From contig OY829329.1 in assembly GCA_963691655.1 (NCBI GenBank), positions 67,472,822 through 67,536,821 on the forward strand: a DNA stretch of 64,000 nucleotides. The letters are read 5' to 3'. The translations under genes and the position numbers were made by a program. Source of the stretch: Toxonevra muliebris. Taxonomy: Eukaryota > Arthropoda > Insecta > Diptera > Pallopteridae. Shown here piece after piece: positions 36,555 to 49,600 of the stretch. Numbering within the stretch: the first letter of the stretch is position 1; each line of letters opens with the position of its first letter. The notes under the pieces were generated by a model that was given only the letters and a program-made list of their open reading frames with translations, was not told the origin of the DNA and made no database searches.

Positions 36555-37361
36555 TAGATTGTTGTTTTTCTTTTAGTTTTTTTGGTATTTAAACTTAATT
36601 TTTTAGTTGTATTAAAATTTTTAGAAAATTGAATGAGAGAAATATTTTATTTTTGTATATTATATATGTAGTTTTCATGTAAAAATATTTGTTTTACAAT
36701 ATTATTTTGTAACCTTTATCATACATGCATGCATACATAACTCATACAACTAACATTCAGACGTGTATCCAAGTAGCATTTTCGATTCCGAAAGATCCTT
36801 CTACTATTCACCAAAGATACGCTATTTAAACGCCGGCGATGTTGGTATTTAATCGCTGAAGTTCCATCTTTTGGAAGAAACTGTGTCGTTCTGGTGAATA
36901 GCATTAATGAATTAGAAAAAACATCCTATGAAAAAAATATCTCCCTAACTACTCGAAATGAAGATTCTTTAAAAAAAAAAAATTAAAATATGAATTCCAT
37001 TAAGTTTGTGTAGATACATACAAATACTGAAGATCCCAGAATTTTTTCTTTTCAATCTCGGGGTTTTTGTGACCACTTTTAGATCGAATCTTCTGACATC
37101 CCTAATCAGATCGAAGAGTCCCAATTATCTTCTCAATGCTAACTGGGTTCACATACGTTGTACTCATTTCACAAGCAACAGATTTTTAATCTTTCAATTC
37201 AATTAAATTTTTGTAAAACCATTGCAAAAATATATAAATATATATTTTTAAACTATAAATACTACATATAAAAATCTGATCTGTACATGGCTGTGCTCTG
37301 TTCATGAAACTATAATATGTACCAGGGCATATACACACACTCATCCAAACACACATGCATA
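36555..37361. other. AT-rich stretch without features
   Basis: Short frames only, with no terminal repeats or domain matches. It separates the dead mariner from the split Tc1 element. Confidence 0.55.
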
Positions 37362-37792
37362 CACTGGCAGTCACAAAAACCGCACCACTTGTAATACTGC
37401 TGCAATTTCGGTAATATTTCCTAACTTAGCCCAAACTTCCCTTCATTTGTAAAGGAGATTCCCTTGTTTATGTTTTAAGAATGATCCAGAAAAAAATGCA
37501 ATTTGTACCCGCTTGATACGACAAATGGATCAAGAAGACTATGGAAGATAAATACGAGAGAAAATGCCATAATCTGAAAGAGAACCATAAATTATCGATT
37601 CAAAAGTGTAGTCACAATAAGGACTGAGATAAAGAGTTGTTATAACCTTACGCAGAAAGAAACAAAAGTTCGGTCTGTATGCGAGACGATCAGCCAAAAA
37701 GTTTTTTTTGACGAATGGAATGGAAACAAATCGCCTGGCATGGACTGAAAACTACAGCAATTGAACTCTGGCAGACTCGAGAAAAGTTATAT

Positions 37793-39482
37793 TATTATTA
37801 GGCCGTATTCCATTAGGAACATAAGCTGTTTACATAGAATCTCCATCTATTTCTATCAAAAGCTATAAATCTAAGTTCATTAAAAGATTTGCCGGTATCA
37901 TTGTTTACTGTCCTTCGCCAAGTAATGCGGGGTCGTCCACGTCTTCGATAGCCTTGCGGGTTCCACAGCAGGGTTCCATGACAGATTTCGTCGTATGGCT
38001 TTCTGAGAGTATGCCACAGCCAGTTGTATTTACGTCGCTTAATTTGGTTGTTAATGTTTTCTAGGTTGGCAAGTTGCAGCTAGTCCACGTTGGTAACTGT
38101 GCGGTGCCACCATATTCTGAATATATTACGTAAGCATCTGCTGGTGAACACTTGCAGCAAGCGAGATATTTCAGTGTTCACCAGCCATGTTTCAGACCCA
38201 TATAGTAGCACCGATTTAACACACGCATTATACACGTTCACTTTTGTTGTTGGTGATAGTTCGCTAGTGTTTCAGATGTTTCGAAGCTTGGCGAACGCAG
38301 AACGTGCTTTATTTATTCTGCTGCGTACATCGTTCAGAGCACCACCTGCTGGTGTTATTATGCTGCCAAGATAGCGGATGTCTTCAACATTTTCTATGGC
38401 GATATTATTTACCGTAAAAGAGGGCGTTTGATCCGACTTGACTGCGCCAGCTTTAGTTTTCGCAATGTTGATACGAAGGCCAACAAGTTCAGCTGTAGAT
38501 GGTAGCGTGTCAATTTTTGCCTGCATGTACTCCTTATTCGAGGCTAGGAAAACCAAGTCATCGGCGTAATCAAGATCCTCAAGATGCTGATTAACTCTCC
38601 ATAATATACATCTTTTCTCCTTGGTGGCTCTTTCCAACACAGCATCGAGTGTAATAGCAAAAAGTAGGGGTGAGAATGAGCAGCCTTGTTTAACACCGGT
38701 TAAAGACGGGAACGGCTCGCTAACATTGCCGCAATGCACCACTCTCGCATTCGTGTTGCAGTATTGTGCTCTGATAAGTTTAATGATTTTTCCGGGAACA
38801 CCTATAATTTCCAGCGCAGACCAGACGGCGTTGCGATCAATTGAGTCGAAGGCTTTTTCAAAGTCAATGAATACTAAAAACAATTTAGCATTATATTCAT
38901 TACTCTGTTCTATAATCAAGCGTAAGCTATTAATGTGGTCGACACACGACTTGTTGGGGCGAAAACCTGCCTGTTGTTTTCGAAGTTGACAATCAATTGG
39001 CTTCAGGATACGATTAGGTATGATTTTATTAAATATCTTACAGACGGCAGGCATAAAAGTAATACTACGCCAGTTGTTGCAGTCTTTCTTATCTCCTTTT
39101 TTTGGTACTTTAACTATTCGACTTTCTTTCCACTCTTGTGGTATTTCTTCACGGTTCCAAATTTCCCTGAAAAGTGGTTTTAGAGATTCAGCAAGAACTG
39201 TAGGATCGGTTTTATATAGTTCAGCAGGAAGGTTATCTATCCCCGCGGCCTTGCCATTTTTCAACAGTATTATTGCTTCAACTATTTCGTCTCTATCAGG
39301 ATGATTGATAGGTATGGATCTTAATGGATGAGTACGTGTAGATGTAAACAAAGGATTGGACGAAGATGCGTTAGAGGATTGTTTTAGCGTTTCTTGGAAG
39401 TGCTCTCGCCAACGTTCCATCTGTGCGTCTACACTGGTCAAAAGTATACCGTTTTTGTCTTTGATGGGCGCATTAATGAAAT
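37793..39482 (-). pseudogene. LINE inserted in Tc1 element (5'-truncated)
   Basis: A minus-strand reverse transcriptase frame at 38272-39504 begins in the connector before the RT domain. It runs through GKAAGIDNLPAELY, NNWRSITFMP, QAGFRPNKSCVDHI, FIDFEKAFDSIDR (first Asp motif), GVKQGCSFSPLLF and LEDLDYADDLVFLAS (catalytic YADD), then the thumb. After a frame break the typical WNPQGxRxRGRP end appears near 37930-37990. The 12-bp direct repeat GAAAAGTTATAT at 37781-37792 and 39483-39494 is its target duplication; the TAATAATA next to it is the 3' tail. It is a sister copy of 21570-22320. The ORF1 and endonuclease parts are absent. Confidence 0.88.
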
Positions 39483-40139
39483 GAAAAGTTATATGATCGG
39501 GCAAATTAAACTGAATTTTTTATGCGCATTTAATCTTCGGTACATGCGTCGCTCAGATATAGAGCAATACAAGGATAACTGTGTAGCGAAAATAGTCAAA
39601 TTCTCACAAAATCATATGGCTTGAATGGATTTTTCCTACTATATCCGGGGTCCCTTATACTATATTTAAGGGGTTGTGAACGCCAAAAAAATATGGTTAA
39701 AATTTTATGGAGCAATTGCTGTAAGCCAATTGTGGTGCGTTTTCGCTAATTAATGACGTTATTTTTCCGAATGACTTCTGCGACATATCATCGCGCCAAG
39801 TTGGCAAGGTTTAGTTAGCAATTAATGTCTAATGTTTAATAACTTTAGAAATAGTAAAGAAGTTAGATTATTGATTCTTATTTGTTTGCAGATTTAAAAT
39901 GCTGTCCATGATGTTAGAATTTACTGGCTGTAATGATCAGGTACCTCGCCGGATCTGAATCCGACATAGACCTCTGTCATATAATGAAACGGAAAGTTGC
40001 ACAAAACATGCCAAAGAATAAAAGACCCCTTGCTAGAGTTCTGAAAAAAGTTTGGTATTAAAAAAATAACGAATTTTTTTTTTTAAAGACGTTGGAGTAG
40101 CGCTCTACCCAACAAGTGGCCCTTCTGAAATTCAGCTAC

Positions 40140-42034
40140 AGATTATAAATCATCAGCTGATAACGACATCTATATATTTAAAAAAGTTATAACATTTTGT
40201 TTTATGGAATCTACCGAATCAGAAACATCGACAACATTATAGAGGTTGTTAAAATCACGGCAGGCACGGCGGAACGGTTCATTGTCTGAATAATTGGTCT
40301 TACAAATAGATAACTTGATAGGAATATAGAATCGAGTAATATGAGTCGGAACGTTCAAGTTAATGTTCTTCAGCAAAGATGGAGAATTAACAGTGCCAGA
40401 TAACAATTTTGCAATAAAAAACACGTTACTCATAATTCTTCGGCTTTCAAGAGTATGTAAATTCAAAAGTTTTAATCTGTGCTCGTAAGGTGGAAGATTA
40501 AACGGTAATTCCCACGGCAAGGATCTCAAAGCAAAAAATCTGAGGACACCAGATAGTTGATGCGTATTCCAAAATAGGTCTAACCAATGATGTATAAGGC
40601 GACTTTGTGACATATGAGTCGTTGAATTCCTTAGACTAGCGCTTAACAAAACCAAGCTTTTGCTTTTGCTTTATTAACGCATACATTTATATGCAAATGA
40701 AAGCGAAGTTTAGGGTCCATAGTAACTCCCAAGTCAACGAAGGAATCCAAATGGCTTAAGGCAGTATTCCCAATTGTATATTCTGTAGGAAGGGAAACGT
40801 TTCTTGCATATACCATAACTTTACATTTGTCTAGGTTCAGGATCATTAAATTTATATTTTGCTCCATTGTACCAAGCTGTTTAGATTGGATTGTAGTAAC
40901 ATCGGGTCATCAATTGAGTTATGCGAAAGGAACAACTTGACGTCGTCAGCATACATTAAAGTTTTTGAGTGGTGAATAGCAAACGTCAAATCATTTATAA
41001 ACAGAATAAACAAAATGGGGCCTATGTGGCTGCCTTGAGGGACTCAATGAAATCCGAAATTGTGTTTTTGAATAAAACGCTTTGTTTTCTATTGTCCAAA
41101 TAAGATTTGATCCAATTTAAAAGCAATGTAGGAAATCCCATATTTTTCAACTTCATAAGTAACAGGTGGTGATTAACTTTATCGAAAGCTTTGTTGAAGT
41201 CAGTATATATGACATCGGTTTGCAAATTAGATAAGAAGGCTTTGTGTGCATATGAAGAAAATTCCAAGAGGTTTGTTGTAGTTGATTTTCTGCTAGGAAA
41301 GCCATGCTGATTTTCAGATATACACGGTGAAATCCCGTGTATTATTTGGTTTGTAATGATAAACTCAAATAGCTTTGGGTTAGCAATGAGTTTAGCTAAA
41401 CCGCGGTAGTTCCCAACATTGGATTTTGTACCGCCCTTGTGAAGGGGTATTATGAATGATTCTTTCCAGCATTTAGGAAAGTATCCTAATTTTAACGATG
41501 CATTAAAAATATTTGACAGTGGTAAATACAGTTTTTCGGCGCAATTCCTCAAAATGCCGCTAGGAATATTATCTGGACCTGGGTCGAAAGTACACTTCAG
41601 GGTCATTAAGTGATTTAAAACATCTTTCGGGTCAATAACAGGTTGGTGTACACAATTAAACGGTGAGATATAATATGGGTAGCTCTCATTGCTATTGAAT
41701 GAAAACGTAGAGTATGTGGATCTGAAGAAATCAGCAAACATGTTAGAGATTTTAGATTCATCATTGATTGTAATGTCTCGGAATGTCATTGATGAGGGAA
41801 AACCAATAGTTTTACGCTTCATATTCACAAAGTCGTAAAAGGATTTAGAATCATGACGGATTTTATTCTTTAAGGTGTTTAAATAATTGTTATAACATTT
41901 TCTATTAACTGAATCGAAGTTATGTCTCAGCAAGGTATATTTCATGTAATTTACACTACTACCAGTTTTCTTGATATAAATTGATATCCTTAAAGTGCTT
42001 GTCGACTTCATGCCATTCAGGATAATGGCCATAA
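40140..42034 (-). pseudogene. jockey/CR1-like LINE fragment inserted in Tc1 element
   Basis: The 336-residue minus frame at 41022-42032 contains RT motifs: FDPGPDNIPSGIL, ESFIIPLHKGGTKSNVGNYRG, QHGFPSRKSTTTNLLEF and VIYTDFNKAFDKVNH. A frame shift precedes the GVPQGSHIGP and LMYADDVKLF segments (about 40925-41045). The rest is split over 40643-40867 (LNLDKCKVMVYARN, DSFVDLGVTMDPKLRF) and 40170-40655 (PYEHRLKLLNLHTLESRR). The N-terminal region and endonuclease are missing. No clear target duplication was found, so the ends are approximate. Confidence 0.85.
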
Positions 42035-42345
42035 TAAAGGTTAAGAGAGGGGCACCATCAAACTAAACTATTTTGCTTGTGACTCTAACATGAAACAAAT
42101 TAATGTTTTTATTTTTACATACTTTTAATTAATACCCTCAAAAACGTGAAATTTCTTCCATATTTTTGTTTCAATTAAAGTGTAATAAAATTTGTGTGCA
42201 TCTATGATGTTTCATTCGCAGTTTTGTTCATTTTGTTCCCGAAAAAAAAAAATTACATTCACTAAAACAAAATCAGGCTTTAGTTCCATTTTAAAAGATT
42301 TTCTTGAAATTGGTGGGTGTTGCGGTTTTTGTGACCGCCAGTGTA

Positions 42346-44297
42346 CATACATGTTGATACCTATGCCAATACGCACATATATATTTCAAAATAAAAATTC
42401 GTGCATAAAAAATATTTGTGTTTCTATTAGTTTTAGCTAAATTTAATTAAAATACGTGCGCCTAAAAGCATGCATTTATTTTCATAGAATAACAATTTGC
42501 CACAAAAATAATGGAAGAACACAAAAAAAAAAAAAAAAAAAAAAATGATGCTATCGTTATAGGAATTTATATAGCAATGCAGAAACATACACACACACTC
42601 ATATAACTATACAAAAAAATACATATAAAGCAAAATCAAAAAAGTGTGAGCAAAAATTATTGTGCGAATATTTTTTTAATATTTTTTTTTTTGTGGACTC
42701 GAAAAGCGTCACCTCACCCATTTGATAGAATTTTATATGTACTTTTGAAATAGTAGTAATAGTAGTAGTAGTAAGTGTTTATGGCATATGGTTTCCAAAA
42801 GTATGCATGTATTTGTGTTTGTATTTCTGTGTGTGTGTGTGTCTACAGTTGATTTATGATACACGCGCACCGTCGAACGTGTTGGTGTTTTTGGTGTTTT
42901 GGCGTTAGTGTTTGAAGCTGAAGCTGAACTGAAGTGTAATGAAATAAATTTCCTCTTTTTCAATTTATGCAATTATGTAAGTTAGTTTTTTTTTTTTTAT
43001 TTTATATGCTCAATGGTTATTAATGTACATACTTGATTTCTACATATATGCAGTTAAACTTGAAATGACATTTAAAATTTATTTTCAGGCTGCAAATAAA
43101 ACACAAAAAAAAAAAAAAAAATCAAAGGCCTATTTACTTTATACTTTTTCGACAACTCATACTCATGCATGCATTGCATACATTTAGAACATTATTCTTC
43201 TTGTGTTTTTGAGTGTATGTGTGTTTTTGTTTGTTATTTTGGAAAAGCTCTTATTTCATAAATATCTTTCAAGCAATAAAATTTATCATTTTTATGACAT
43301 TCCTTGAGCCAAAAAGTGTTAAAAAAAAGAAGAAAGAAACAAACACACGCACACACTAACTCGAAACCACTAAATTTATCTGCGCACACATATGAACATT
43401 TACATGCCATAACACAAACAAAAAACATGTGTAAGGACATACATTTGTATATATGTATGAATATATTTGTGTTTGCATGAAAAAGATGTCACATTACTAT
43501 ATACATACACTCAAATCTACCTACAAGTATTTTTACTTTCACATATCTATACATATACATACATACATACATACATACATACATAAAAGAAGATGTACTT
43601 TGAAAAGTGCTCATCGTATTTTATTTAAATGTCACTTCACGTAAAAAGAGTTTGTTTTCAACAGCACAAATATAGGCGACGCGCATCAAAATGTTTAAAT
43701 TATTATTTAAGGCTAAAGCTAGAGGGAAAAGACCAAAAAATTCTAATGGAACGCGACACGCATTCATTGCTTAGTCAAAACAAATCAACAACAACAACAA
43801 CAAAAAGGAAATGCGTAATGAAAAGGCGACGCCATTTTGCATTTTCCAAGATGAAAAAACAAAAAACAAAAACCGGGGAAAAATATGAAAATGAAATACA
43901 TTCAAATCAAGTATTTCTTGCTGCTGCATACTTTTTAGATAAATATCTTTATGAATAAGTGAATGTATGAGTGTCAATGTGTGTGTGTGTGTGTATGTGC
44001 AAAAGAAATTTGTTTTATTGTTGTTACAGTGTCCTACTAAATGAAACATATTTCAATGTAATATTTCTTTTTAAAAGTAATTTACTTTGGCACGCACCAT
44101 CAAAAAAAATTTCATAAAGGAAGGTAAAAGTTGCAGAAGAGAAGAAAAACATAGACACTGTAGTATGTTTGTATATCATACCGACATGTATTACCACAAA
44201 CCAAAAAGGTGTTGCAGGGTCAATAATTGGTTTGACATTCTCTAGAAATACATTGTCAAGAAGAACACATTGAAAGGTATTCGATGATTTTACATAT
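42346..44297. other. AT-rich stretch with microsatellites
   Basis: Poly-A at 42523-42545, a short AGT-repeat tract near 42753-42773, poly-A at 43106-43122, (CATA)n at 43557-43586, and a GT run at 43979-43994. No gene is supported; the open frames on both strands are short and compositionally biased. Confidence 0.6.
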
Positions 44298-45790
44298 AGG
44301 AAAAAATACTCAAGTAAATTCAGTACAATTCGATACACTTCTTTATATTAGTATAGGTAATATTTGGTACTAAAATCAACCAAATCCCTCGGTAACCACG
44401 CCCACCCCTCATATAAGTGAGATTTTCAAAGCGTGATATCATCTAAAATATTGAAGTAAATTAAATGAAACTAAGCACACTTATTTATATTGGCATATAA
44501 AATATTTGGTTTATAAATCAACCAAATCCCTCAGTAACCACGCCCACCTCCTATATATGTGAAATTTTCAAAGTGTGATATCAGGAAAAATACTAAAGTA
44601 TATTCAATACAATTTGACACACTTCTTTATATTAGTATAAGTAATATTTGGCGCTAAAATCAATCAAATCCCTCGGTAACCACGCCCATCTTCCATATAA
44701 GTGAAATTTTCAAAGCGTGATATCAGGAAAAATACTGAAGTAAATTAAATGAAACTAAACACACTTATTTATATTGGTATATAAAATATTTGGTTTAAAA
44801 ATCAACCAAATCCCTCGGTAACCACGCCCACCCCTCATATAAGTGAGATTTTCAAAGCGTGATATCATCTAAAATATTGAAGTAAATTAAATGAAACTAA
44901 GCACACTTATTTATATTGGCATATAAAATATTTGGTTTAATAATCAGCCAAATCCTTTAGTAACCACGCCCACCTCTTATATATCTGAAATGTTCAAAGC
45001 GTAATATCATCTAAAATATTGAAGTAAATTCAATACAATTCGATACGCTTCTTTATATTAGCATAGGTAATATTTGGTACTAAAATCAACCAAATCCCTC
45101 GGTAACCACGCCCACCCCTCATATAAGTGAGATTTTCAAAGCGTGATATCATCTAAAATATTGAAGTAAATTAAATGAAACTGAACACACTTATTTATAT
45201 TGGCATATAAAACATTTGGTTTAAAAATCAACCAAATCCCTTGGTAACCACGCCCACCCCTCATATAAGTGAGATTTTCAAAGCGTGATATCATCTAAAA
45301 TATTGAAGTAAATTAAATGAAACTAAACACACTTATTTATATTGGCATATAAAACATTTGGTTTAAAAATCAGTCAAATCCTTTAGTAACCACGCCCACC
45401 TCCTATATATCTGAAATGTTCAAAGCGTAATATCATCTAAAATATTGAAGTAAATTCAATGAAACTAAACACACTTATTTATATTGGCATATAAAACATT
45501 TGGTTTAAAAATCAAACAAATCCCTCGGTAACCACGCCCAACCCTCATATAAGTGAAATTTTCAAAGCGTGATATCATCTAAAATATTGAAGTAAATTAA
45601 ATGAAACTAAACACACTTATTTATATTGGCATATAAAACATTTGGTTTAAAAATCAGTCAAATCCTTTAGTAACCACGCCCACCTCCTATATATCTGAAA
45701 TGTTCAAAGCGTAATATCATCTAAAATATTGAAGTAAATTCAATACAATTTGATACACTTCTTTATATTAGTTTAGGTAATATTTGGTAA
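44298..45790. repeat. 142-bp satellite array, about ten units
   Basis: The phrase GTAACCACGCCCA recurs near 44391, 44533, 44677, 44817, 44960, 45102, 45245, 45388, 45529 and 45672, a period of 140-144 bp. Each unit reads AATCAACCAAATCCCTCG, GTAACCACGCCCACC, CATATAAGTGA, TTTTCAAAGCGTGATATCA and an AT-rich end. Two variants alternate: one with TTCTTTATATTAGTATAGG, the other with ACACTTATTTATATTGGC. The array lies immediately 3' of the modSP gene and shares its box and spacer skeleton with the dispersed ~140-bp family. Confidence 0.92.
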
Positions 45791-45931
45791 ATGTATTAAA
45801 TAAAAAAAAAAATAAATAAAACACTCAAATTTTCAATTAATGTAAATAAAAATTTAACTCTAAGTGCGTTTTTAATTTTCTTTCAATTAAGTAAAGATAG
45901 CGAAAAAAAAAATTCTGTGTATTTACATCTA

Positions 45932-46616
45932 TTAAGTTATTTCTACGTCCTTCAATGTGCAGTTGCCAACACAGTCGATTTCAATAGTTTGTAAGTGGTA
46001 TAAGATATCCCCTGGTTGTAGTTTTCCTTCTAATCCTTCTACTTCGTCTTTAACAACTCTCTCATAAAATAAGTTCCTGCGATTCACTGCTTCATGTTCG
46101 ATTTTATGGAAGTTCGCTAATATAAAATCCCTAAAATGTTGAACATTTGTAAAGACAATCACTCCTTCTTGTGCGCATGCTATTTCATACATTGGTGAAT
46201 GACTAACAATTCCAATCAGTCGATAAACAATTTCTCCACTAATTTTTTCTTCAATAAAGAAACCTGCACCACTATCGCCACGACACAAATTATCATCATC
46301 ATTTACTGTCGATGCGCAAAATTTTTCTTTAGCCAAGTTATAGTATATGTTCCTGCTTCGCATATCAAGTTCGCAGTCTTTAATGGAAAGCGTTCGCAGT
46401 GAAACTTTTTTCAAAATCCTATTGTTGCTATCATTTCTGGCCCAGCCAGCAACATATCCGCTGATATCGGTGGCCATGTCTGATACTGATTTTCCTTGTA
46501 TGGTGGTTTTATGAAAGTGCAGACAAATCGGGTTTACAGCAGATGTAAATGTAAAATGACCTTCCAGCACAACAATCGCCAAATCATAGAGATAGTTGAA
46601 ACTGCGACCTTTGAAA
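45932..46616 (-). CDS. modSP: modSP last exon: catalytic Asp and Ser
   Basis: It starts FKGRSFNYLYDLAIVVL with the catalytic Asp, runs through NPICLHF and the CRGDSGAGFF serine loop, and ends with CVGNCTLKDVEIT and a TAA at 45932-45934. By chymotrypsin numbering the pocket residue 189 would be Asn (DDNLCRGDS) instead of the trypsin Asp, so trypsin-like specificity is not expected. No clear AATAAA was seen on the minus strand between the stop and the satellite. Confidence 0.9.
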
Positions 46617-49600
46617 CTTTAAATAGTTATATAACATATTAAGGTGTGATTTTCTGAAATATTACAAATGTATCTTACCCTTCTTGTATTATAATTTGTA
46701 AAATATTAAATTTCTGGGTGCCAATGTTTGCTGGATCTTTGCTATAATAGTTTTGCAGATAATTACCAGCAGCTACTCCATAATAAGATTTATCATACAA
46801 TGTGGAGTTTGCAGCATCCCAAAAACAATGTGCAGCTATAAAATGTCAAATAAAGTTGGTAACATACGAATGTTTTGTATATGAATGCTCGAATATATGC
46901 GAAGAGATTAAATATGTTCAGTACATGAATGTGTAAATAGGATTTGTTTTGTTCATTTTCAAATGGTGTTCATGAATGATCAAATACGAACCCTAAGTTC
47001 AATTCGTTATATTTATATGGATATAAAATCGTAGAGTTTTGTGTGTATGTAAGCGTGTAACTTCTAAATGATTTGGCACATTGAAAACATATTTCCAAAA
47101 TATATTTTCTTAGGGGAGAGGAGGGTTCATAGCTATTCAAAATGGCTTTTAGTAAAGTGGGTGTGGCACCTCCCATTCAATCCTAATCGTTTTTTGGCTA
47201 TATCTCAAGTATCATTTATAGCACAGTACAGAAATTTGGTACAATAACGAGAATGGACAATGCCATGCTACAACAAAAATATAGGTGGGATTGAAAAAGA
47301 GGGTGTGGCACCTTCCATATAACCTGAATTTCCATTATGAGATATCTTAGGAGCCATTTATGGTACGGCACTAAAATTTAAATTCTCTCAGTTTGTTGGA
47401 TTAGTGGGTGTGGCACCATGCTTCACTTTTATTTTCAACTACTATTTTTAGTACTATTTATACTACTGTTTTCTACTACTTTTTCTCTACAATTTCTTCT
47501 TATTTTCTACTACTATTTTTACTACTATTTATGTTACTGTTTTCTACTACTATTTTTTTACAATTTCTTCTTATTTTTCTACTACTTTTTCAACTAATAT
47601 TTTCTAGTACTTTTTCAAATAATATTTTCTACTACTATTTTACTACTTATTTCCCACTACCTTTTTAATGCATTTTTTCCACAATTTCTTTTTATTTACT
47701 ACTTTTTACAACTTTTTACTCCATTACTATTTTGGTACTACTATGTTTAACTATTTTTCTACTACTTTTTCTACTACTTTTTCAACTAATATTTTCTACT
47801 ACTATTTTACTACTTATTTCCTACTATCTTTTTAATACAGTTTTTCTACAATTTCTTTTTATTTTCTACCACTACTTTCTATTATTTTTTTTACTACTTT
47901 TCACAATTTTTTAGTCCATTTTTACTATTTTTGTACTACTATGTTTAACTATTTTTCTACTACTTTTTCTGCTACCTTTTTTCAACTTTTTTGCAACAAT
48001 TTTTAATATTATTTTCTATACTTTTTCCTACTACCTTTTCTACTACTATTTTCTTCTACTTTTTTTCAACTAATATTTTCTAGTACTTTTTCAAATAATA
48101 TTTTCTACTACTATTTTACTACTTATTTCCCACTACCTTTTTTACTACTATTTTTTACTACGTTTTACAATTTTTTACTCCATTTTTACTATTTTTGTAC
48201 TACTATGGTTAACTATTTTTCTACTACTTTTTCTGCTACCTTTTTTCTACTTTTTTGCAACAATTTTTGATATTATTTTCTATACTTTTTCCTACTACCT
48301 TTTCCACTACTATTTTCTTCTACTTTTTTACTGCTATTTTCTACTACTTTTTCTGCCCTGCTTCGCTGTCTTAAAATCCCTTAGGTGGCGCTGTAACAAA
48401 TGCTTTATTTATAATAAATATCAAATTGGTTCAAATTTTGAAATAATTTTTGGGATATAATTTATAATTATAATTTTTAGATATAATATCAAGTCTTGAT
48501 ATGAATATAGAGCCTCCTGAAATATTGTTTCTATAATTCAACTGAAATCTAATAAAATTGTTCAACAAAAAAGAAAAAACACTTAAAAGTTATTCCTTTT
48601 TACTAAAGATGTGCTGGAATTTCTTTCTAAATGCTGAATTGACCCCTTTAGCATCAACTGGGTTAATAATTTTGCTCAAACGGTATCATCAGCAGATATG
48701 GCTTTGTTTTTGTCGAAGGTCACTCACTGATGCGCCTAACGGTCTTTTTTTTTTTTTTTTGTAAATATCCGCTATGTTCTTTGCTATCAGACTTGAGTTG
48801 TTTCCGTACACGTCGTTGAGTTCACTTCAGTGATAATACAATAAAAATGTTTAATTTTCTGGTCGTCCAGACGCAATGTAAACCAGCGATGCCAACTTGT
48901 GGGGAATTCCCCGATTTGCGGGCAATTTTACTTGGTGCGGGGAATCGGGGAATGAGCGTTTTTTTGAGGGAAATTTGAAGTCGTTCAGCTTTTAGTAATT
49001 AAAGTCTGTAGAATATTTTTTATCAAATTTTATGTAATGCAAAACGTTTAACTAATGAAATATTTCATTATTTTGGGTCTTTAAATCTTCATATTTCTTT
49101 GCAGAAATCGATTTTTAAAAAAGTATGCTATTTGAAAGTATTATATTTCGAAAGTATTTTGTAAAAATTTCAGAGAACGCAAAATGCTTTCGTAGATTTA
49201 AACGATTATAGCGGCGAGTGTCAGTCAAATCAAAACAGTCGCGCGGCTCTTCGACTTCCCTTTCTGCCGTTCAGAAAGGCTTAGCTATGCCTTCATCCAG
49301 CATCTCCTGATTAACTCTTAATCATTGCTGACTAATCTATAAACTTACAAATTACGGTTTTATATGTTAAAAACCGATAGTCAAAACTTTGAACCCATTT
49401 TTCTCAAAAAAAAGTTTTTGACATGTTTTATTTGTGTCAAAAGAAATCCCATGTCGGTTGAGAACTTTGTTGTCCAAAAGTGGGCTAAAGCTTATTTGCT
49501 AAGAATTCCGGAGTCAGAAAGTACGTTTCTGTTAATCTACCAGTCCCATAAAATGTTGTTAAGTTTTGGACAGAGAAAGTTCAGGGTCGCCTTAAAATAA

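Larger units (their letters stand above)
37362..42343 (+). mobile_element. Tc1-like element split by two LINE insertions
   Basis: Matching ends lie 5 kb apart: CACTGGCAGTCACAAAAACC at 37362 and, reversed, CACTGGCGGTCACAAAAACC at 42343, each with TA outside (37360-37361 and 42344-42345). Tc1 sequence remains at 37362-37792, about 39483-40135 and about 42035-42343, together about 1.4 kb, a normal Tc1 length. Transposase traces appear in order across the breaks: YMRRSDIEQYKDN and KIVKFSQNHMA near 39540-39620, then GTSPDLNP near 39938-39962 and HIMKRKVAQNMPKNKRP just after. All frames are broken. LINE 1 (37793-39482) and LINE 2 (~40140-42034) fill the gaps. Confidence 0.85.

Noticed and set aside
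44298..45790. CRISPR-like repeat-spacer array
   Set aside because: The monomers are contiguous and similar along their full length with no unique spacers, and this is eukaryotic satellite DNA.
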